64,000 nucleotides of DNA from Bacillus sp. S/N-304-OC-R1. GTDB taxonomy: Bacteria > Bacillota > Bacilli > Bacillales > Cytobacillaceae. This document shows positions 1 to 8,744 of the stretch, in pieces. The position numbers were made by a program, and so were the translations under genes. The stretch is from positions 87,602 to 151,601 of the forward strand of contig NZ_JACWFE010000021.1 in assembly GCF_019749375.1 (NCBI RefSeq), written 5' to 3'. The notes beneath the pieces were generated by a model that saw nothing but the letters and a program-made list of their open reading frames with translations, was not told the origin of the DNA and searched no databases. Numbering within the stretch: position 1 is the first letter of the stretch; the number at the start of each line of letters is the position of its first letter.

Positions 1-100
1 CCTCTGCTACAACAGTGAATGATTTTTCAAAGTCTAATATTCTCTTTACGCCTTCTCTAAATAACTGGTGGTCATCGATTATGACAATCTTTGTAGTCAC
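1..100 (-). CDS. degU: DegU response regulator, N-terminus only (cut by window edge)
   Basis: The first 33 codons read [18 protein letters not shown] and onward, the start of a NarL/DegU-type receiver domain with the acidic pair IIDD near residue 8. The start is a GTG at 98-100, with a GGGAGGGAA ribosome binding site just upstream. It is the partner of the DegS kinase encoded 190 bases upstream in the same direction. In Bacillus DegU controls exoenzymes, motility and biofilm genes. The rest of the gene, including the phosphorylated Asp and the HTH domain, lies outside the window. Confidence 0.9.
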   Translation of the reverse strand, partial: MTTKIVIIDDHQLFREGVKRILDFEKSFTVVAE

Positions 101-293
101 TAGTGTTCCCTCCCAATAATTGAATCAAATTTTGTCTATTTTTCATTACTTCTTTTTAAATTCTTTGCTGTGATAACTTGTAAGGAAGCCGATGTAAATG
201 CCTTGCATCAGCTCTACTGAAAATTTACTAAACTCATTTTATACAGAAATATTTATTTAGAAAATCATTTTTCACAAGAGTAAAAACAATTAG

Positions 294-1433
294 CTACAAA
301 TTTAATGGAACCTGAATAGTGACAATGGTCCCTTTTCCAAGAACAGAATCAATGGAAAGCTGCCCTTCTAGCAACTCAACCCGTTCTCTCATACCCATGA
401 TGCCAAATGAATTATTTTTCTTTTCTTGCATGTCAAAGCCTTTTCCATCGTCTTTAATGACAACCGTTATTCTGGAACAGTTGATTTCAAGCCTAACTGT
501 GATGAGATTGGCATTAGCATGCTTTAATGCATTTTGCACAGACTCCTGAATAAGGCGGAAAAGAGCGACTTCATATTGAGCAGGCAGACGCTGCTCTTCT
601 TTAATAACAGAATAATCAATTCGAATGGTCTTATGATATTCTTCGATCGTTCCTAAGTATTTTTTGAGGGTAGGTACTAAGCCTAGATCGTCAAGTGCCA
701 TCGGACGCAGGTCATAAATAATCCGGCGAACCTCATACAGCGCATTGCGGACCATTTTCTTAAGATCCCTAATTTCTCCTATCGCTGCAGGTCCCCCCTG
801 CTCCTTATACACCCGTTCAATTAAATCTGAGCGCATCATCACATTCGCCATCATCTGTGCGGGACCATCATGAATTTCACGCGACAGGCGCTTGCGTTCT
901 TCTTCTTGGGCTTCAATGATCTTCAAGCCGAACTCCTGCTTGAGCTTGGCATTTTCAAGCATTTCGCCAACCTGCCTCAGATCGCTCGTTAAATAATTCA
1001 TGACGACTGAAATTTGCGAAATGAGATGCTCAGCACGTTCAATTGTTTCATTTAAGCCGACAAGCCTTCGTTCAATATCATCCCGCCTGTCCCGAAGCTG
1101 CCTCTCTAACTGCTGATTCATGGAATAGTCCATTTGCAGGCGGTGGGCCCTCTCATAGGCCTCCCGCACCTCAGCCTCCGAGTAATCCTTAAAGTGCTTA
1201 CTAACCTCAGAAAGCTTCTTTCTAGCAAAACGGGTCTGCGCCTCCAGCTTGTCCCCTTCATCGATAGACTTCTTAACTAGCACCTTCACTTCTTTAAGCT
1301 CATCTGCTAATGACAGATGCTCTTTCCGGCATTGCTCACCAATTCGAAACACTTCATCCTTACTGGCTCCGACGGTTTCAACCATTTTTTCTAAAATCAT
1401 ATCAAGAGTATTCGTGTCAAATTTCTTCGTCAT
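294..1433 (-). CDS. degS: DegS two-component sensor histidine kinase
   Basis: Cytoplasmic sensor kinase that phosphorylates DegU. The protein is about 379 residues, as in B. subtilis DegS, with no membrane segment. A long coiled-coil N-terminal sensor region (about 30-175) is followed by a HisKA_3 dimerisation/phosphoacceptor motif EAQEEERKRLSREIHDGPAQ, with the phosphorylated His near residue 188. A C-terminal HATPase domain follows, with N-box NALKHA and G-boxes DDGKGFD and GKGT. A longer frame begins at 1457, but the ATG at 1431-1433 follows GGAGGAATCTT and matches the family start, so I chose it. The gene precedes degU, with a 193-base gap that could hold a separate degU promoter. Confidence 0.95.
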   Translation of the reverse strand: MTKKFDTNTLDMILEKMVETVGASKDEVFRIGEQCRKEHLSLADELKEVKVLVKKSIDEGDKLEAQTRFARKKLSEVSKHFKDYSEAEVREAYERAHRLQMDYSMNQQLERQLRDRRDDIERRLVGLNETIERAEHLISQISVVMNYLTSDLRQVGEMLENAKLKQEFGLKIIEAQEEERKRLSREIHDGPAQMMANVMMRSDLIERVYKEQGGPAAIGEIRDLKKMVRNALYEVRRIIYDLRPMALDDLGLVPTLKKYLGTIEEYHKTIRIDYSVIKEEQRLPAQYEVALFRLIQESVQNALKHANANLITVRLEINCSRITVVIKDDGKGFDMQEKKNNSFGIMGMRERVELLEGQLSIDSVLGKGTIVTIQVPLNL

Positions 1434-1958
1434 AAGATTCCTCCAATGATTAGACACCTAAAAATTCCCAAATGTGAAATCAAATCAGATTCACTAGGCT
1501 CTAACTCAATTTGGCGGCAAGCAAGGCTTCCTGCACATACAAATGTTCTTTGTTTTGCCTTACAGGGGGCAGAAAAGTCTAATTCCTGGACCTCTCTTTA
1601 TAAAAATAATAGCCCTTCACCTATACTCATTATATTAGCTTTATTTAATAAGAGATACTATCATTCTTGCCATTAAAATATACCAATTGGAACAAAATTC
1701 GGTAAAAAGACTCATGCTTGAGTTTTTTCTCTGTGTCTTATATCCTAGTATAATGACTCTACTTGTATACAAATCCTAAATTCATTCTTCTATATTTAGT
1801 ATTTATTAGCTCACGATACATATGATGGATTTCCACTACAAAGATAGTGTTATTATATCATGGCCCCAAATACGCAATATTAAAATTACATTACAAAACG
1901 TGGGGTATTTTTCATTTTAATTATATTTTGGAATTAGATGTTACTTTTCCCTTTTTCA
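1434..1958. other. Divergent intergenic region degS/yvyE
   Basis: About 525 bases between the degS start and the yvyE promoter. It is AT-rich. Short frames here lack a convincing ribosome binding site and resemble nothing I recognise. It presumably holds the degS promoter on the minus strand, but I could not single out a good box pair. Confidence 0.5.
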
Positions 1959-1988
1959 TTGATGTTTCGATTCGTGTCGAATTATAAT
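1959..1988 (+). promoter_or_regulatory. Candidate sigma-A promoter of yvyE
   Basis: TTGATG at 1959-1964 and TATAAT at 1983-1988, spaced by 18 bases, 38 bases before the yvyE ATG. A short dyad (TTCGA...TCGAA) lies between the boxes. Assigned by eye only. Confidence 0.45.
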
Positions 1989-2026
1989 GAAGAAAGGTGA
2001 ATTAGAACAGAAAGGAGCGGTTTCTA

Positions 2027-2665
2027 ATGCTGCCCCGTTACTATACAGTTAAAGGCTACGGTGAACACGAAATTGTCATTCAGAAATCTCGCTTCATTGC
2101 TTACGTGACAAGAGCTGAGACCGAAGCGGAAGCTCAGGACTTTATTGGTCAAATTAAGAAAAAACACTGGGACGCAACTCATAACTGCTCAGCCTATATG
2201 ATTGGCGAAAACGATCAAATTCAAAAGGCAAATGACGATGGAGAACCTAGCGGCACAGCAGGTGTTCCTATTCTTGAAGTACTGAAGAAGAAACATTTAA
2301 AAGATACAGTAGTCGTCATTACCCGCTACTTCGGCGGCATTAAGCTTGGTGCTGGCGGTCTCATCCGCGCATACGGCAAAGCTACCTCCGAAGGCATTGA
2401 TGCAACGGGCATTGTCGAACGGAAATTAATGAGAGTCATGCACACGAAAGTAGACTACACATGGCTTGGAAAGCTCGAAAATGAACTGCGCTCCTCCGTA
2501 TACACGATTAAGGACATTCATTATCTCGATAATGTAGAATTTGAAACTTTTGTTGAAGAAGAGCAAACCGAGAATTTTATTAACTGGATGGTTGAGTTGA
2601 CGAATGGCCAAGGGGTTATTTCAAAAGGTGACCAGCTTTATTTGGAGGAAGTAGTGGGAAAATAA
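2027..2665 (+). CDS. yvyE: YvyE/YigZ (IMPACT) family protein
   Basis: A 212-residue protein of the UPF0029/IMPACT family, conserved next to degSU in Bacillus. The N-terminal IMPACT domain shows KSRFIAYV, ATHNCSAY, DDGEPSGTAG and the glycine-rich VVITRYFGGIKLGAGGL (about residues 20-125). The DUF1949-type C-terminal domain spans about 135-205. Members elsewhere (YigZ, eukaryotic IMPACT) are linked to translation control, but the role of YvyE is not settled. The ATG follows AAGGAGCGGTTTCTA. The downstream LCP gene starts 103 bases later with no clear terminator between, so the two may be co-transcribed. Confidence 0.93.
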   Translation: MLPRYYTVKGYGEHEIVIQKSRFIAYVTRAETEAEAQDFIGQIKKKHWDATHNCSAYMIGENDQIQKANDDGEPSGTAGVPILEVLKKKHLKDTVVVITRYFGGIKLGAGGLIRAYGKATSEGIDATGIVERKLMRVMHTKVDYTWLGKLENELRSSVYTIKDIHYLDNVEFETFVEEEQTENFINWMVELTNGQGVISKGDQLYLEEVVGK

Positions 2666-2767
2666 TTATATTTACGATTGCATATAATTTCGGTAAAATT
2701 AACTATTGTTCCATCGTGTTTTTTAAAATTCAAAAAATTACTATATTATGATAAAAGTGGGGATAGA

Positions 2768-3802
2768 ATGTCTAAATCTAGGTCTAATAGGAGAAAGGGC
2801 AAGAAAAAGCGCATTTGGCGTAACACTGTTCTCTTTTTTCTGCTCCTCATAATAGGCGGCGGATCCTATTTTGTTTTTAATTTATTTTACCAAGCGAAAT
2901 TAGCCAGTGACAATATTTATCAGGAAATTGATCGCGATAAAATTAAAAATCATCGGACAGAAGACGTTAAGATTACTAAGGATGCTTTTAATATCTTACT
3001 ATTAGGGATAGACGAACAAGGTGGCGGGAAGAGATCGGACGTACTCATGCTTGTAACCGTCAATCCTCAAACCGAGGAAGTTTCCATGCTTAGCATCCCT
3101 CGGGACACAAGAACAATGGTTCCTTCAGCTGGTTTTAAAACCAAAATTACTGAGTCCTATAGCTATGGCGGTGTAGAATCTACTATTGATACCATTAATC
3201 AATTATTGGATGTGCCCATTGATTACTATATCACCACAAATTTCGAAGGATTCGAAGACATCGTAAACACGCTTGGCGGCGTTCAAGTAAATGTTCCTTT
3301 TACATTTAAAGCTCAATTAACTGGAAGCTTAAAATGGAAAACGTTTTATGAAGGAAAGATGGATTTAAACGGAAACGAGGCGTTAGCTTACGTTCGAATG
3401 AGAAAAAAGGATCCACAAGGTGATAAGGGACGTAATGAAAGACAAAAAGAAGTAATAAAAGCGATTATCGATAAAGGTACTTCTTTCGGATCTATTACAA
3501 AAATTGATGATATTCTCGGTGATTTAGGTGAGAATGTGAAAACGAACATTCCCCCATCTAAGTTTGCGAGTTTTGTAAAGTTGTATTCAAAGCTAAAAAA
3601 CACAGAAATTCAGAACCTAGCTTTAAAAGGCTATGACCAAACAATAAATGGTATTTATTACTATATACCGGAAGATGAATCTATTAAAGAAATAAGCACC
3701 ATTTTAAACAACTCATTAAACAATATATCTTCTAACAATATAACCGATAATCAATCATCGGATTCTAATGCGTCTGAACAAGCTTCAGGTGAAAAATACT
3801 AG
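2768..3802 (+). CDS. tagV: LCP (LytR-CpsA-Psr) family wall-polymer ligase, TagV-like
   Basis: LCP enzymes move an undecaprenyl-pyrophosphate-linked polymer onto peptidoglycan on the outer membrane face. The protein is about 344 residues, with a short basic cytoplasmic tail (SKSRSNRRKGKKKR), one membrane segment (about 18-40) and the LCP core. Core motifs are LLLGIDE, RSDVLMLVTVNP, SIPRDTRT with the conserved Arg residues, and YVRMRKKDPQGDKGRNERQ. An open frame extends up to 2678, but the ATG at 2768 follows GTGGGGATAGA and matches the family N-terminus. It follows yvyE as TagV (YvhJ) does in B. subtilis. The substrate here may be the polysaccharide made at 9.5-26 kb (inference). Confidence 0.88.
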   Translation: MSKSRSNRRKGKKKRIWRNTVLFFLLLIIGGGSYFVFNLFYQAKLASDNIYQEIDRDKIKNHRTEDVKITKDAFNILLLGIDEQGGGKRSDVLMLVTVNPQTEEVSMLSIPRDTRTMVPSAGFKTKITESYSYGGVESTIDTINQLLDVPIDYYITTNFEGFEDIVNTLGGVQVNVPFTFKAQLTGSLKWKTFYEGKMDLNGNEALAYVRMRKKDPQGDKGRNERQKEVIKAIIDKGTSFGSITKIDDILGDLGENVKTNIPPSKFASFVKLYSKLKNTEIQNLALKGYDQTINGIYYYIPEDESIKEISTILNNSLNNISSNNITDNQSSDSNASEQASGEKY

Positions 3803-3834
3803 TTTTCTTTTTTTAACAGATTATGATCTTGATA

Positions 3835-3866
3835 GGGCTGCCAGCAATGGCGGCTTTTTTATTTTT
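3835..3866 (+). terminator. Rho-independent terminator after the LCP gene
   Basis: Stem GGCTGCCA / TGGCGGC around a GCAA loop, followed by TTTTTTATTTTT. Confidence 0.85.
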
Positions 3867-4028
3867 AACACTCCAAAGGTTACTAGAACCTTCATCTTAA
3901 CCCGCGGAATCTGCCTGAAATCTATTAAATCTCCTCCAAAACATTCCATATTATCTCATTATTACTCTCCACTATTTTCCTCCTTACAATTTTTCCTAAT
4001 CATAAATGCCTATATTTGCTTTTTCGGG

Positions 4029-4057
4029 TTGGAACATTAGACAAAATTCGCTAGAAT
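4029..4057 (+). promoter_or_regulatory. Candidate sigma-A promoter of the autolysin operon
   Basis: TTGGAA at 4029-4034 and TAGAAT at 4052-4057 with a 17-base spacer, 44 bases before the TTG start of the amidase gene. A second TATAAT lies at 4072-4077 but has no fitting -35 box. Confidence 0.5.
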
Positions 4058-4100
4058 AAGATAGAAAACAATATAATATTTGTCGACGGAGGGAAAAACT

Positions 4101-6392
4101 TTGAAAAAATTGATTGCTTCTTCTGTTCTTGCTACTGCTGCTTTATTTCCTGCCCTCGTACAAGCTGAGAACCTGACTACTCCGACCAACATGTTTACCG
4201 ACCAAAATGTTGAGATAAGAAAAGGCGCAACCACTGCCTATCCTGTTATAACATCTCTTCCGATAGGAAAAAACGTAACCGTTATTGATGAATTTACAAA
4301 CTCAACAGGAGAAACATGGTATAGAGTAGATTTAGGTAGCAAACAAGGATGGGGATTAGCTAGCAATTTTACAGCTAAGCAAAGCAGCCAGACTTCATTA
4401 CAAGCAGGAAGCCAAGCAACGATAACAGAGGACCAAGTAAATGTTAGAAAAGGGGCAACCACCTCTTATTCAGTCGTAGCCAAACTAGCAAAAGGAACAA
4501 AAGTTAAGATTATTGATACCTATACAAATAGTAACAGCGAACTATGGTATCGAATCGAAACTGGATCTGTAAAAGGATGGGTCATACAAAATTACTTGAC
4601 GCCGGTAAGCGATTCAAAGCCTGCCCCACCTGTTACAGAAAGTAAACTTATTCAGTCAGATAAAACTGCCGTTAGAAAAGGGGCCACTAGTTCCTACAGC
4701 ATTGTTACATATGTAAATAAAAACCAAAAGGTTACGATCATAGACACTTTTAAAAATGCTGCGGGCGAAACATGGTATCGGGCAGACCTAGGAACAATTA
4801 GGGGATGGATTCACGAGGATGCATTTAAACCTGCTGCAAACCTGCCAAGTCCCCCTGATACTGAAACAACTCCTGACACACCAGCACTTCCGGAGATTGG
4901 CAGCTATGTTTACAGTCAACAGAACGGGTTAGACGTTAGGAAAGGTGCTACTGAATCTTATTTATCTGTAACAAAGCTTTCACTAAACCAAAAAGTAAAA
5001 ATAATTGATACCTTTACTAATGCAAATGGTGCAGTGTGGTTACGAGTGGAAGTGACTCCAACATTAGTGGGCTGGATCCCAGCAAATTCCATTAATACAA
5101 CGGAGGCACTGAACCTTGATTTATATGTTAGTGTGGCGGTTGCGAATTTACGAACAGGTCCTTCCACAGATGAATCTGTCATTGATCAAGCAACAAAAGG
5201 AACTCTATTAAAAGCAATAGGTAAAGAATATGATGCTAATGGAGATCTTTGGTATAAAGCGATTAACAGCTCCAATCAAACTGTTTGGGTCCATGAATCA
5301 GTCGTTTCTACTCAGCCCTCTTTTAGTATTGGAACAACTCTAATTGTTAACACTACCAGTATTAATTTATACTCAGGAGCTTCCACACAATATAAAGTCA
5401 AAGAAGTTCTTAAAAAGAATAGTAAAATCACTATTGTAGGTGAATTTACAAATTCTCTTGGCCAGCAATGGCTGCAAGTTAAGAGTGCAGCAGGGAATAC
5501 AGGCTGGATTCAAGGCACATATATTGATTCCCTTCAACTAATTGATAAGAAGCTTCTTTCTCCTGAAGTGACAAGCTTAGAAGGAGATCAATACTTAAAT
5601 TGGAAAAAATCAAGTAAATTTTCTATCTCCTACTCTACTTTATCTTCCAACCGATTAAAGCTGACTGGAGGATTAACTGGAGTAGATCTGCCAAAAGATA
5701 AAATTACCGGGATTCAGTCGATTGAAACGATTGCTTCTGGAAGTGAACAATCTATTATTATTACTTTTGAACCGGGATACACTTTTACATTAAGAAATTA
5801 TAATGACAAGCTATCGATCAAGATCGTACCATTTGGGTTGCTAGGCAAGCATATTATTGTGGATGCCGGGCATGGAGGCAAGGATACAGGTGCAATTGGT
5901 GCTACTGGCTTAAGAGAAAAAGAAGTGACTTTAGGGACCGCCTTATTACTTAAAGAACAACTAGAAGCATATGGAGCCATTGTGACTTTAACCCGTAGCA
6001 CGGATATCTTTTTAGAACTTTCTGAGAGAACAGCTATTGCCAACAAGTCCCACGCAGATGCGTTTATCAGTATTCATAGCGATTCTGCTTCGGCAACAGC
6101 TAAAGGAACAACTACCTACTATAATTCAACTGTTAATTATAATGGTCCACGGAGTAAAACCCTAGGAGATGCTGTTCAGAAGAATATGATCTCTTCAATG
6201 AACACATATAACAGAGGGGTTAAGGAACAAGAATTCTATGTAAATCGTATGAATGAGCTTCCAAGTGTTCTAGTTGAATTAGCGTACCTATCGAATAAAC
6301 AAGAGGAAGCACTGTTAAAAACTACCGAATTCCGTAAAAAAGCAGCTATTGGAATCGCAAAAGGGTTAGAGGAATACTTTAACAACTTCTAA
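4101..6392 (+). CDS. Secreted N-acetylmuramoyl-L-alanine amidase with six SH3b repeats (LytC-like role)
   Basis: Peptidoglycan amidase cutting the MurNAc-L-Ala bond. The protein is about 763 residues. A signal peptide (LKKLIASSVLATAALFPALV, cut after QA) is followed by six bacterial SH3 modules of about 60 residues. Most repeat a pattern VRKGAT-Y-V-L--G--V-IIDTFTN--GE-WYR, as wall-targeting SH3b domains do. An AMIN-like segment (about 475-575) precedes a C-terminal Amidase_3 domain with the zinc motif IIVDAGHGGKDTGA, the catalytic-type Glu in LREKEVTL, ISIHSDSA and LVELAYLSN. Start: a TTG at 4101 preceded by CGGAGGG; the upstream frame from 4080 lacks such a site. It is first in a cluster with the SH3b protein and the LytB-like protein, paralleling lytABC, but has SH3b repeats instead of LytC-type wall-binding repeats. 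Confidence 0.92.
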   Translation: MKKLIASSVLATAALFPALVQAENLTTPTNMFTDQNVEIRKGATTAYPVITSLPIGKNVTVIDEFTNSTGETWYRVDLGSKQGWGLASNFTAKQSSQTSLQAGSQATITEDQVNVRKGATTSYSVVAKLAKGTKVKIIDTYTNSNSELWYRIETGSVKGWVIQNYLTPVSDSKPAPPVTESKLIQSDKTAVRKGATSSYSIVTYVNKNQKVTIIDTFKNAAGETWYRADLGTIRGWIHEDAFKPAANLPSPPDTETTPDTPALPEIGSYVYSQQNGLDVRKGATESYLSVTKLSLNQKVKIIDTFTNANGAVWLRVEVTPTLVGWIPANSINTTEALNLDLYVSVAVANLRTGPSTDESVIDQATKGTLLKAIGKEYDANGDLWYKAINSSNQTVWVHESVVSTQPSFSIGTTLIVNTTSINLYSGASTQYKVKEVLKKNSKITIVGEFTNSLGQQWLQVKSAAGNTGWIQGTYIDSLQLIDKKLLSPEVTSLEGDQYLNWKKSSKFSISYSTLSSNRLKLTGGLTGVDLPKDKITGIQSIETIASGSEQSIIITFEPGYTFTLRNYNDKLSIKIVPFGLLGKHIIVDAGHGGKDTGAIGATGLREKEVTLGTALLLKEQLEAYGAIVTLTRSTDIFLELSERTAIANKSHADAFISIHSDSASATAKGTTTYYNSTVNYNGPRSKTLGDAVQKNMISSMNTYNRGVKEQEFYVNRMNELPSVLVELAYLSNKQEEALLKTTEFRKKAAIGIAKGLEEYFNNF

Positions 6393-6450
6393 AATCTTGT
6401 AACCTATTTCCTGACAAAGGGAATTATGTTAATCTACTATATGTAAAATG

Positions 6451-6489
6451 AATTTGGGTATTTCTTTAAAAATACCCAATTTTTTTCGT
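6451..6489 (+). terminator. Terminator or attenuator between amidase and SH3b gene
   Basis: Stem TTGGGTATTT / AAAATACCCAA followed by seven T residues. It ends 25 bases before the next ATG, so it may partly terminate the amidase transcript. Confidence 0.8.
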
Positions 6490-6513
6490 ATAAACTACAT
6501 AGGGGGAAAAAAA

Positions 6514-7230
6514 ATGAACCGATCTAAAAACATAATCGTTGCTGGAGCATTGACACTTAGCATTGGAGCGGGCGCTATTTTGGCAACTCCCCAGGCTATG
6601 AAAGCTTCTAGCAATGTTGTATTAGCAAGTGTTGATTGGGTTACATCCCAATTAAATCCAATGAAAACAAAATTAACGGAATTAGAGAATAAGATTAATT
6701 CACAGCAGCAAGAGATTAATAGTCTTAAAACACAATTATCTCAAGTAGGCACAAACCCAGTAACACCACCGCCTACAACAACAGAGCCACCAGCAACTGG
6801 AGACCTGCCATCCACTGTATATGCGGCTAATGCAACGGTAAATATTCACTCAGGAGCAACAAAGGATTACAAGGTCATTGCTACTCAAACAAAAGGAACG
6901 TCTCTAAAAGTTATTGATAAATTTAATTCAGCTACCGGCCTATGGTATCGTGTTGAACTTTCAGCTACGTTAAAAGGATGGGTGTTCTCTAACGAAGTAT
7001 CTGTAACAAAGCCTAGCACGAGTGGCCCAACACAAGTCGTAACGACTGGTGAGGTTTATTTACGTAAAGGGGCTACGACAAGTTATGCTGTTCTTCAAAC
7101 TCTGCCAAAGGGAACAACGCTGAAGTATATTTCAACATTTACTAATACAAAAGGCGAAATTTGGTACAATGCTGAAACTTCTGCTGGAGTTAAAGGTTGG
7201 ATATCCGGGACTCTTAGCGAGGTGAAATAA
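6514..7230 (+). CDS. Secreted SH3b-domain protein with coiled coil
   Basis: About 238 residues. The signal peptide runs through MNRSKNIIVAGALTLSIGAG to about residue 31. A heptad-rich coiled coil (about 45-75, KLTELENKINSQQQEINSLK) and a Pro/Thr linker (TPPPTTTEPP) follow. Two SH3b modules (about 85-150 and 165-235) are very close to those of the upstream amidase. There is no catalytic domain, so it probably serves as a wall-bound structural or accessory partner. The ATG at 6514 follows AGGGGGAAAAAAA; the frame extends to 6448 but that region is the terminator stem. It occupies the slot held by lytA in the B. subtilis lytABC operon, without sequence likeness to LytA that I can see. The next gene starts two bases after this stop, so the two are translationally coupled. 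Confidence 0.85.
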   Translation: MNRSKNIIVAGALTLSIGAGAILATPQAMKASSNVVLASVDWVTSQLNPMKTKLTELENKINSQQQEINSLKTQLSQVGTNPVTPPPTTTEPPATGDLPSTVYAANATVNIHSGATKDYKVIATQTKGTSLKVIDKFNSATGLWYRVELSATLKGWVFSNEVSVTKPSTSGPTQVVTTGEVYLRKGATTSYAVLQTLPKGTTLKYISTFTNTKGEIWYNAETSAGVKGWISGTLSEVK

Positions 7231-7231
7231 A

Positions 7232-8560
7232 TTGAAAAAATTCACTGCGATTCTTGCTAGTTTATTGATCCTACTTGTCTATCTTCCGACTAACTCTAAA
7301 GCAGCAGATCTAGTCAGCTATCCCCAAGAAGTAAATGTCTCTGTTCATTTAGCGGCAAGTGTAACAATGACTGTGAATGGAAACTATCAATTAAGCAACA
7401 GAGATTCTGGGGAAATAACCGATATCCCTCAAGGAACGGTTCTAACAGTAAAAAAGGATAATACAAATGTTAACGTTTCTTTCAGCGGGAAAAGCCTAAA
7501 TGCGGTAAAAGGCTTTGATTTACAAGAGAAAATAAACTCAAGCACCTCTCTAGTAAGAGTCAGCAATGGCATCACTTACAGAGGAAGCTTCTTCTTAAAA
7601 CCAAATGGAAGTAAAATTGAGATTATTAATTTTCTAGATATGGAGGATTATCTAAAAGGTGTGGTTCCTAGTGAAATGCCTGCCTCCTTTCATAAAGAAG
7701 CCCTAAAAGCCCAAGCCATTTCTGCAAGAAGCTATGCGGCGAATACGATGATGCTGACAAGCACCGCTGCGAGCCAAGTCTATCGTGGTTATACAGGTGA
7801 AGATCCTAGAACGAATGCAGCTATTAAAGAAACTGAAGGCTTACTTGTTAAATATAACGGCAAGCCGATTCAAACATTCTTCTTTTCTACGAGCGGCGGC
7901 AGAACAGCCAATGTAGGAGATGTGTGGAATTCGAAGCAAGAAAACTTTCCGTATCTTGTTTCAGTAGAGGACCCATATGAGTCGTCTCCGTATAGTAATT
8001 GGACTGAAACATTCTCTGCTGAGACACTGCTTAAATCATTTGGTTTCACTGATTTATCTGCACAAATCTATGATGTCATATTAAATAAATCTGGGGCAAA
8101 CGGAGAAGTAAAAGGGGTTACCTTAAAAACATCTGCTGGCGACAAAACGGTTACTGGCAATGAGTCCGTTATTCGCGACCTTTTCCCTATCAACAATCCT
8201 TTGCTATACAATAAACTACAATCCAATTGGTTTGACATCCAGCTTAATGGATCTGTTTCACAAGAACTCTCCGTTCAAACAGACAGCGGCACTTCTACCA
8301 TTGGAGATATGAAGGGACAAAAAGTACTAACAGCAAGTGGAGAAGTTACATTAACCGATTCTAACGTTTCTATTCAAACAGCAAACGGTGTCATCACAAA
8401 TGAAGGCACTGGAAACATTACGTCTGTGACTCTTAACGGAAAAGGCTGGGGCCACCGTATCGGCATGAGCCAATATGGAGCAAAAGGCTTAGCTGAAAGA
8501 GGCTGGACAGCTGAACAAATTATTACTCACTACTTCCAAGGAACAACTGTTTCTAAGTAA
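7232..8560 (+). CDS. lytB: SpoIID/LytB-family secreted protein (amidase enhancer type)
   Basis: 442 residues with a signal peptide (KKFTAILASLLILLVYLPTN, cut after SKA). An SH3-like N-terminal part is followed by the SpoIID domain: YLKGVVPSEMPASFHKEALKAQAISARSYA holds the conserved catalytic-type Glu. STSGGRTANVGDVW and the C-terminal GWGHRIGMSQYGAKGLAERGW are also typical. SpoIID proteins are lytic transglycosylases acting on denuded glycan; vegetative LytB stimulates the LytC amidase. The gene starts with TTG two bases after the previous stop, with AGGTGA inside the upstream gene as ribosome binding site. A terminator follows at once. LytB is the best match by context; other SpoIID paralogues cannot be excluded. 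Confidence 0.88.
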   Translation: MKKFTAILASLLILLVYLPTNSKAADLVSYPQEVNVSVHLAASVTMTVNGNYQLSNRDSGEITDIPQGTVLTVKKDNTNVNVSFSGKSLNAVKGFDLQEKINSSTSLVRVSNGITYRGSFFLKPNGSKIEIINFLDMEDYLKGVVPSEMPASFHKEALKAQAISARSYAANTMMLTSTAASQVYRGYTGEDPRTNAAIKETEGLLVKYNGKPIQTFFFSTSGGRTANVGDVWNSKQENFPYLVSVEDPYESSPYSNWTETFSAETLLKSFGFTDLSAQIYDVILNKSGANGEVKGVTLKTSAGDKTVTGNESVIRDLFPINNPLLYNKLQSNWFDIQLNGSVSQELSVQTDSGTSTIGDMKGQKVLTASGEVTLTDSNVSIQTANGVITNEGTGNITSVTLNGKGWGHRIGMSQYGAKGLAERGWTAEQIITHYFQGTTVSK

Positions 8561-8573
8561 TACCTTCAAAGGT

Positions 8574-8613
8574 GCATCCATTAGTTAGTTTAGGCTAATT
8601 GGATGCTCTTTTT
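8574..8613 (+). terminator. Terminator of the autolysin operon
   Basis: Stem GCATCCATTAG / CTAATTGGATGC followed by TCTTTTT, 14 bases after the lytB-like stop codon. Confidence 0.88.
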
Positions 8614-8744
8614 GGCTTTTGGAGATGAATTTTTGGTGTTGTAAGTGCTCGATTGTGGTTGAACTATATGCTCGTAATCACTTTGAACTGTTGATTGAGT
8701 TTTTGGAATGGTGAATGATGCTCAACTTTTGTCCTTTGCTTGCA

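Noticed and set aside
1446..1676. 76-residue open frame upstream of degS
   Set aside because: No ribosome binding site and composition like the surrounding non-coding DNA.
3768..4040. 90-residue open frame after the LCP gene
   Set aside because: It runs through the LCP stop codon and its terminator and lacks a start signal.
6448..6513. Longer N-terminus for the SH3b protein
   Set aside because: The region is a terminator stem-loop; the ATG at 6514 has a strong ribosome binding site and begins the signal peptide.
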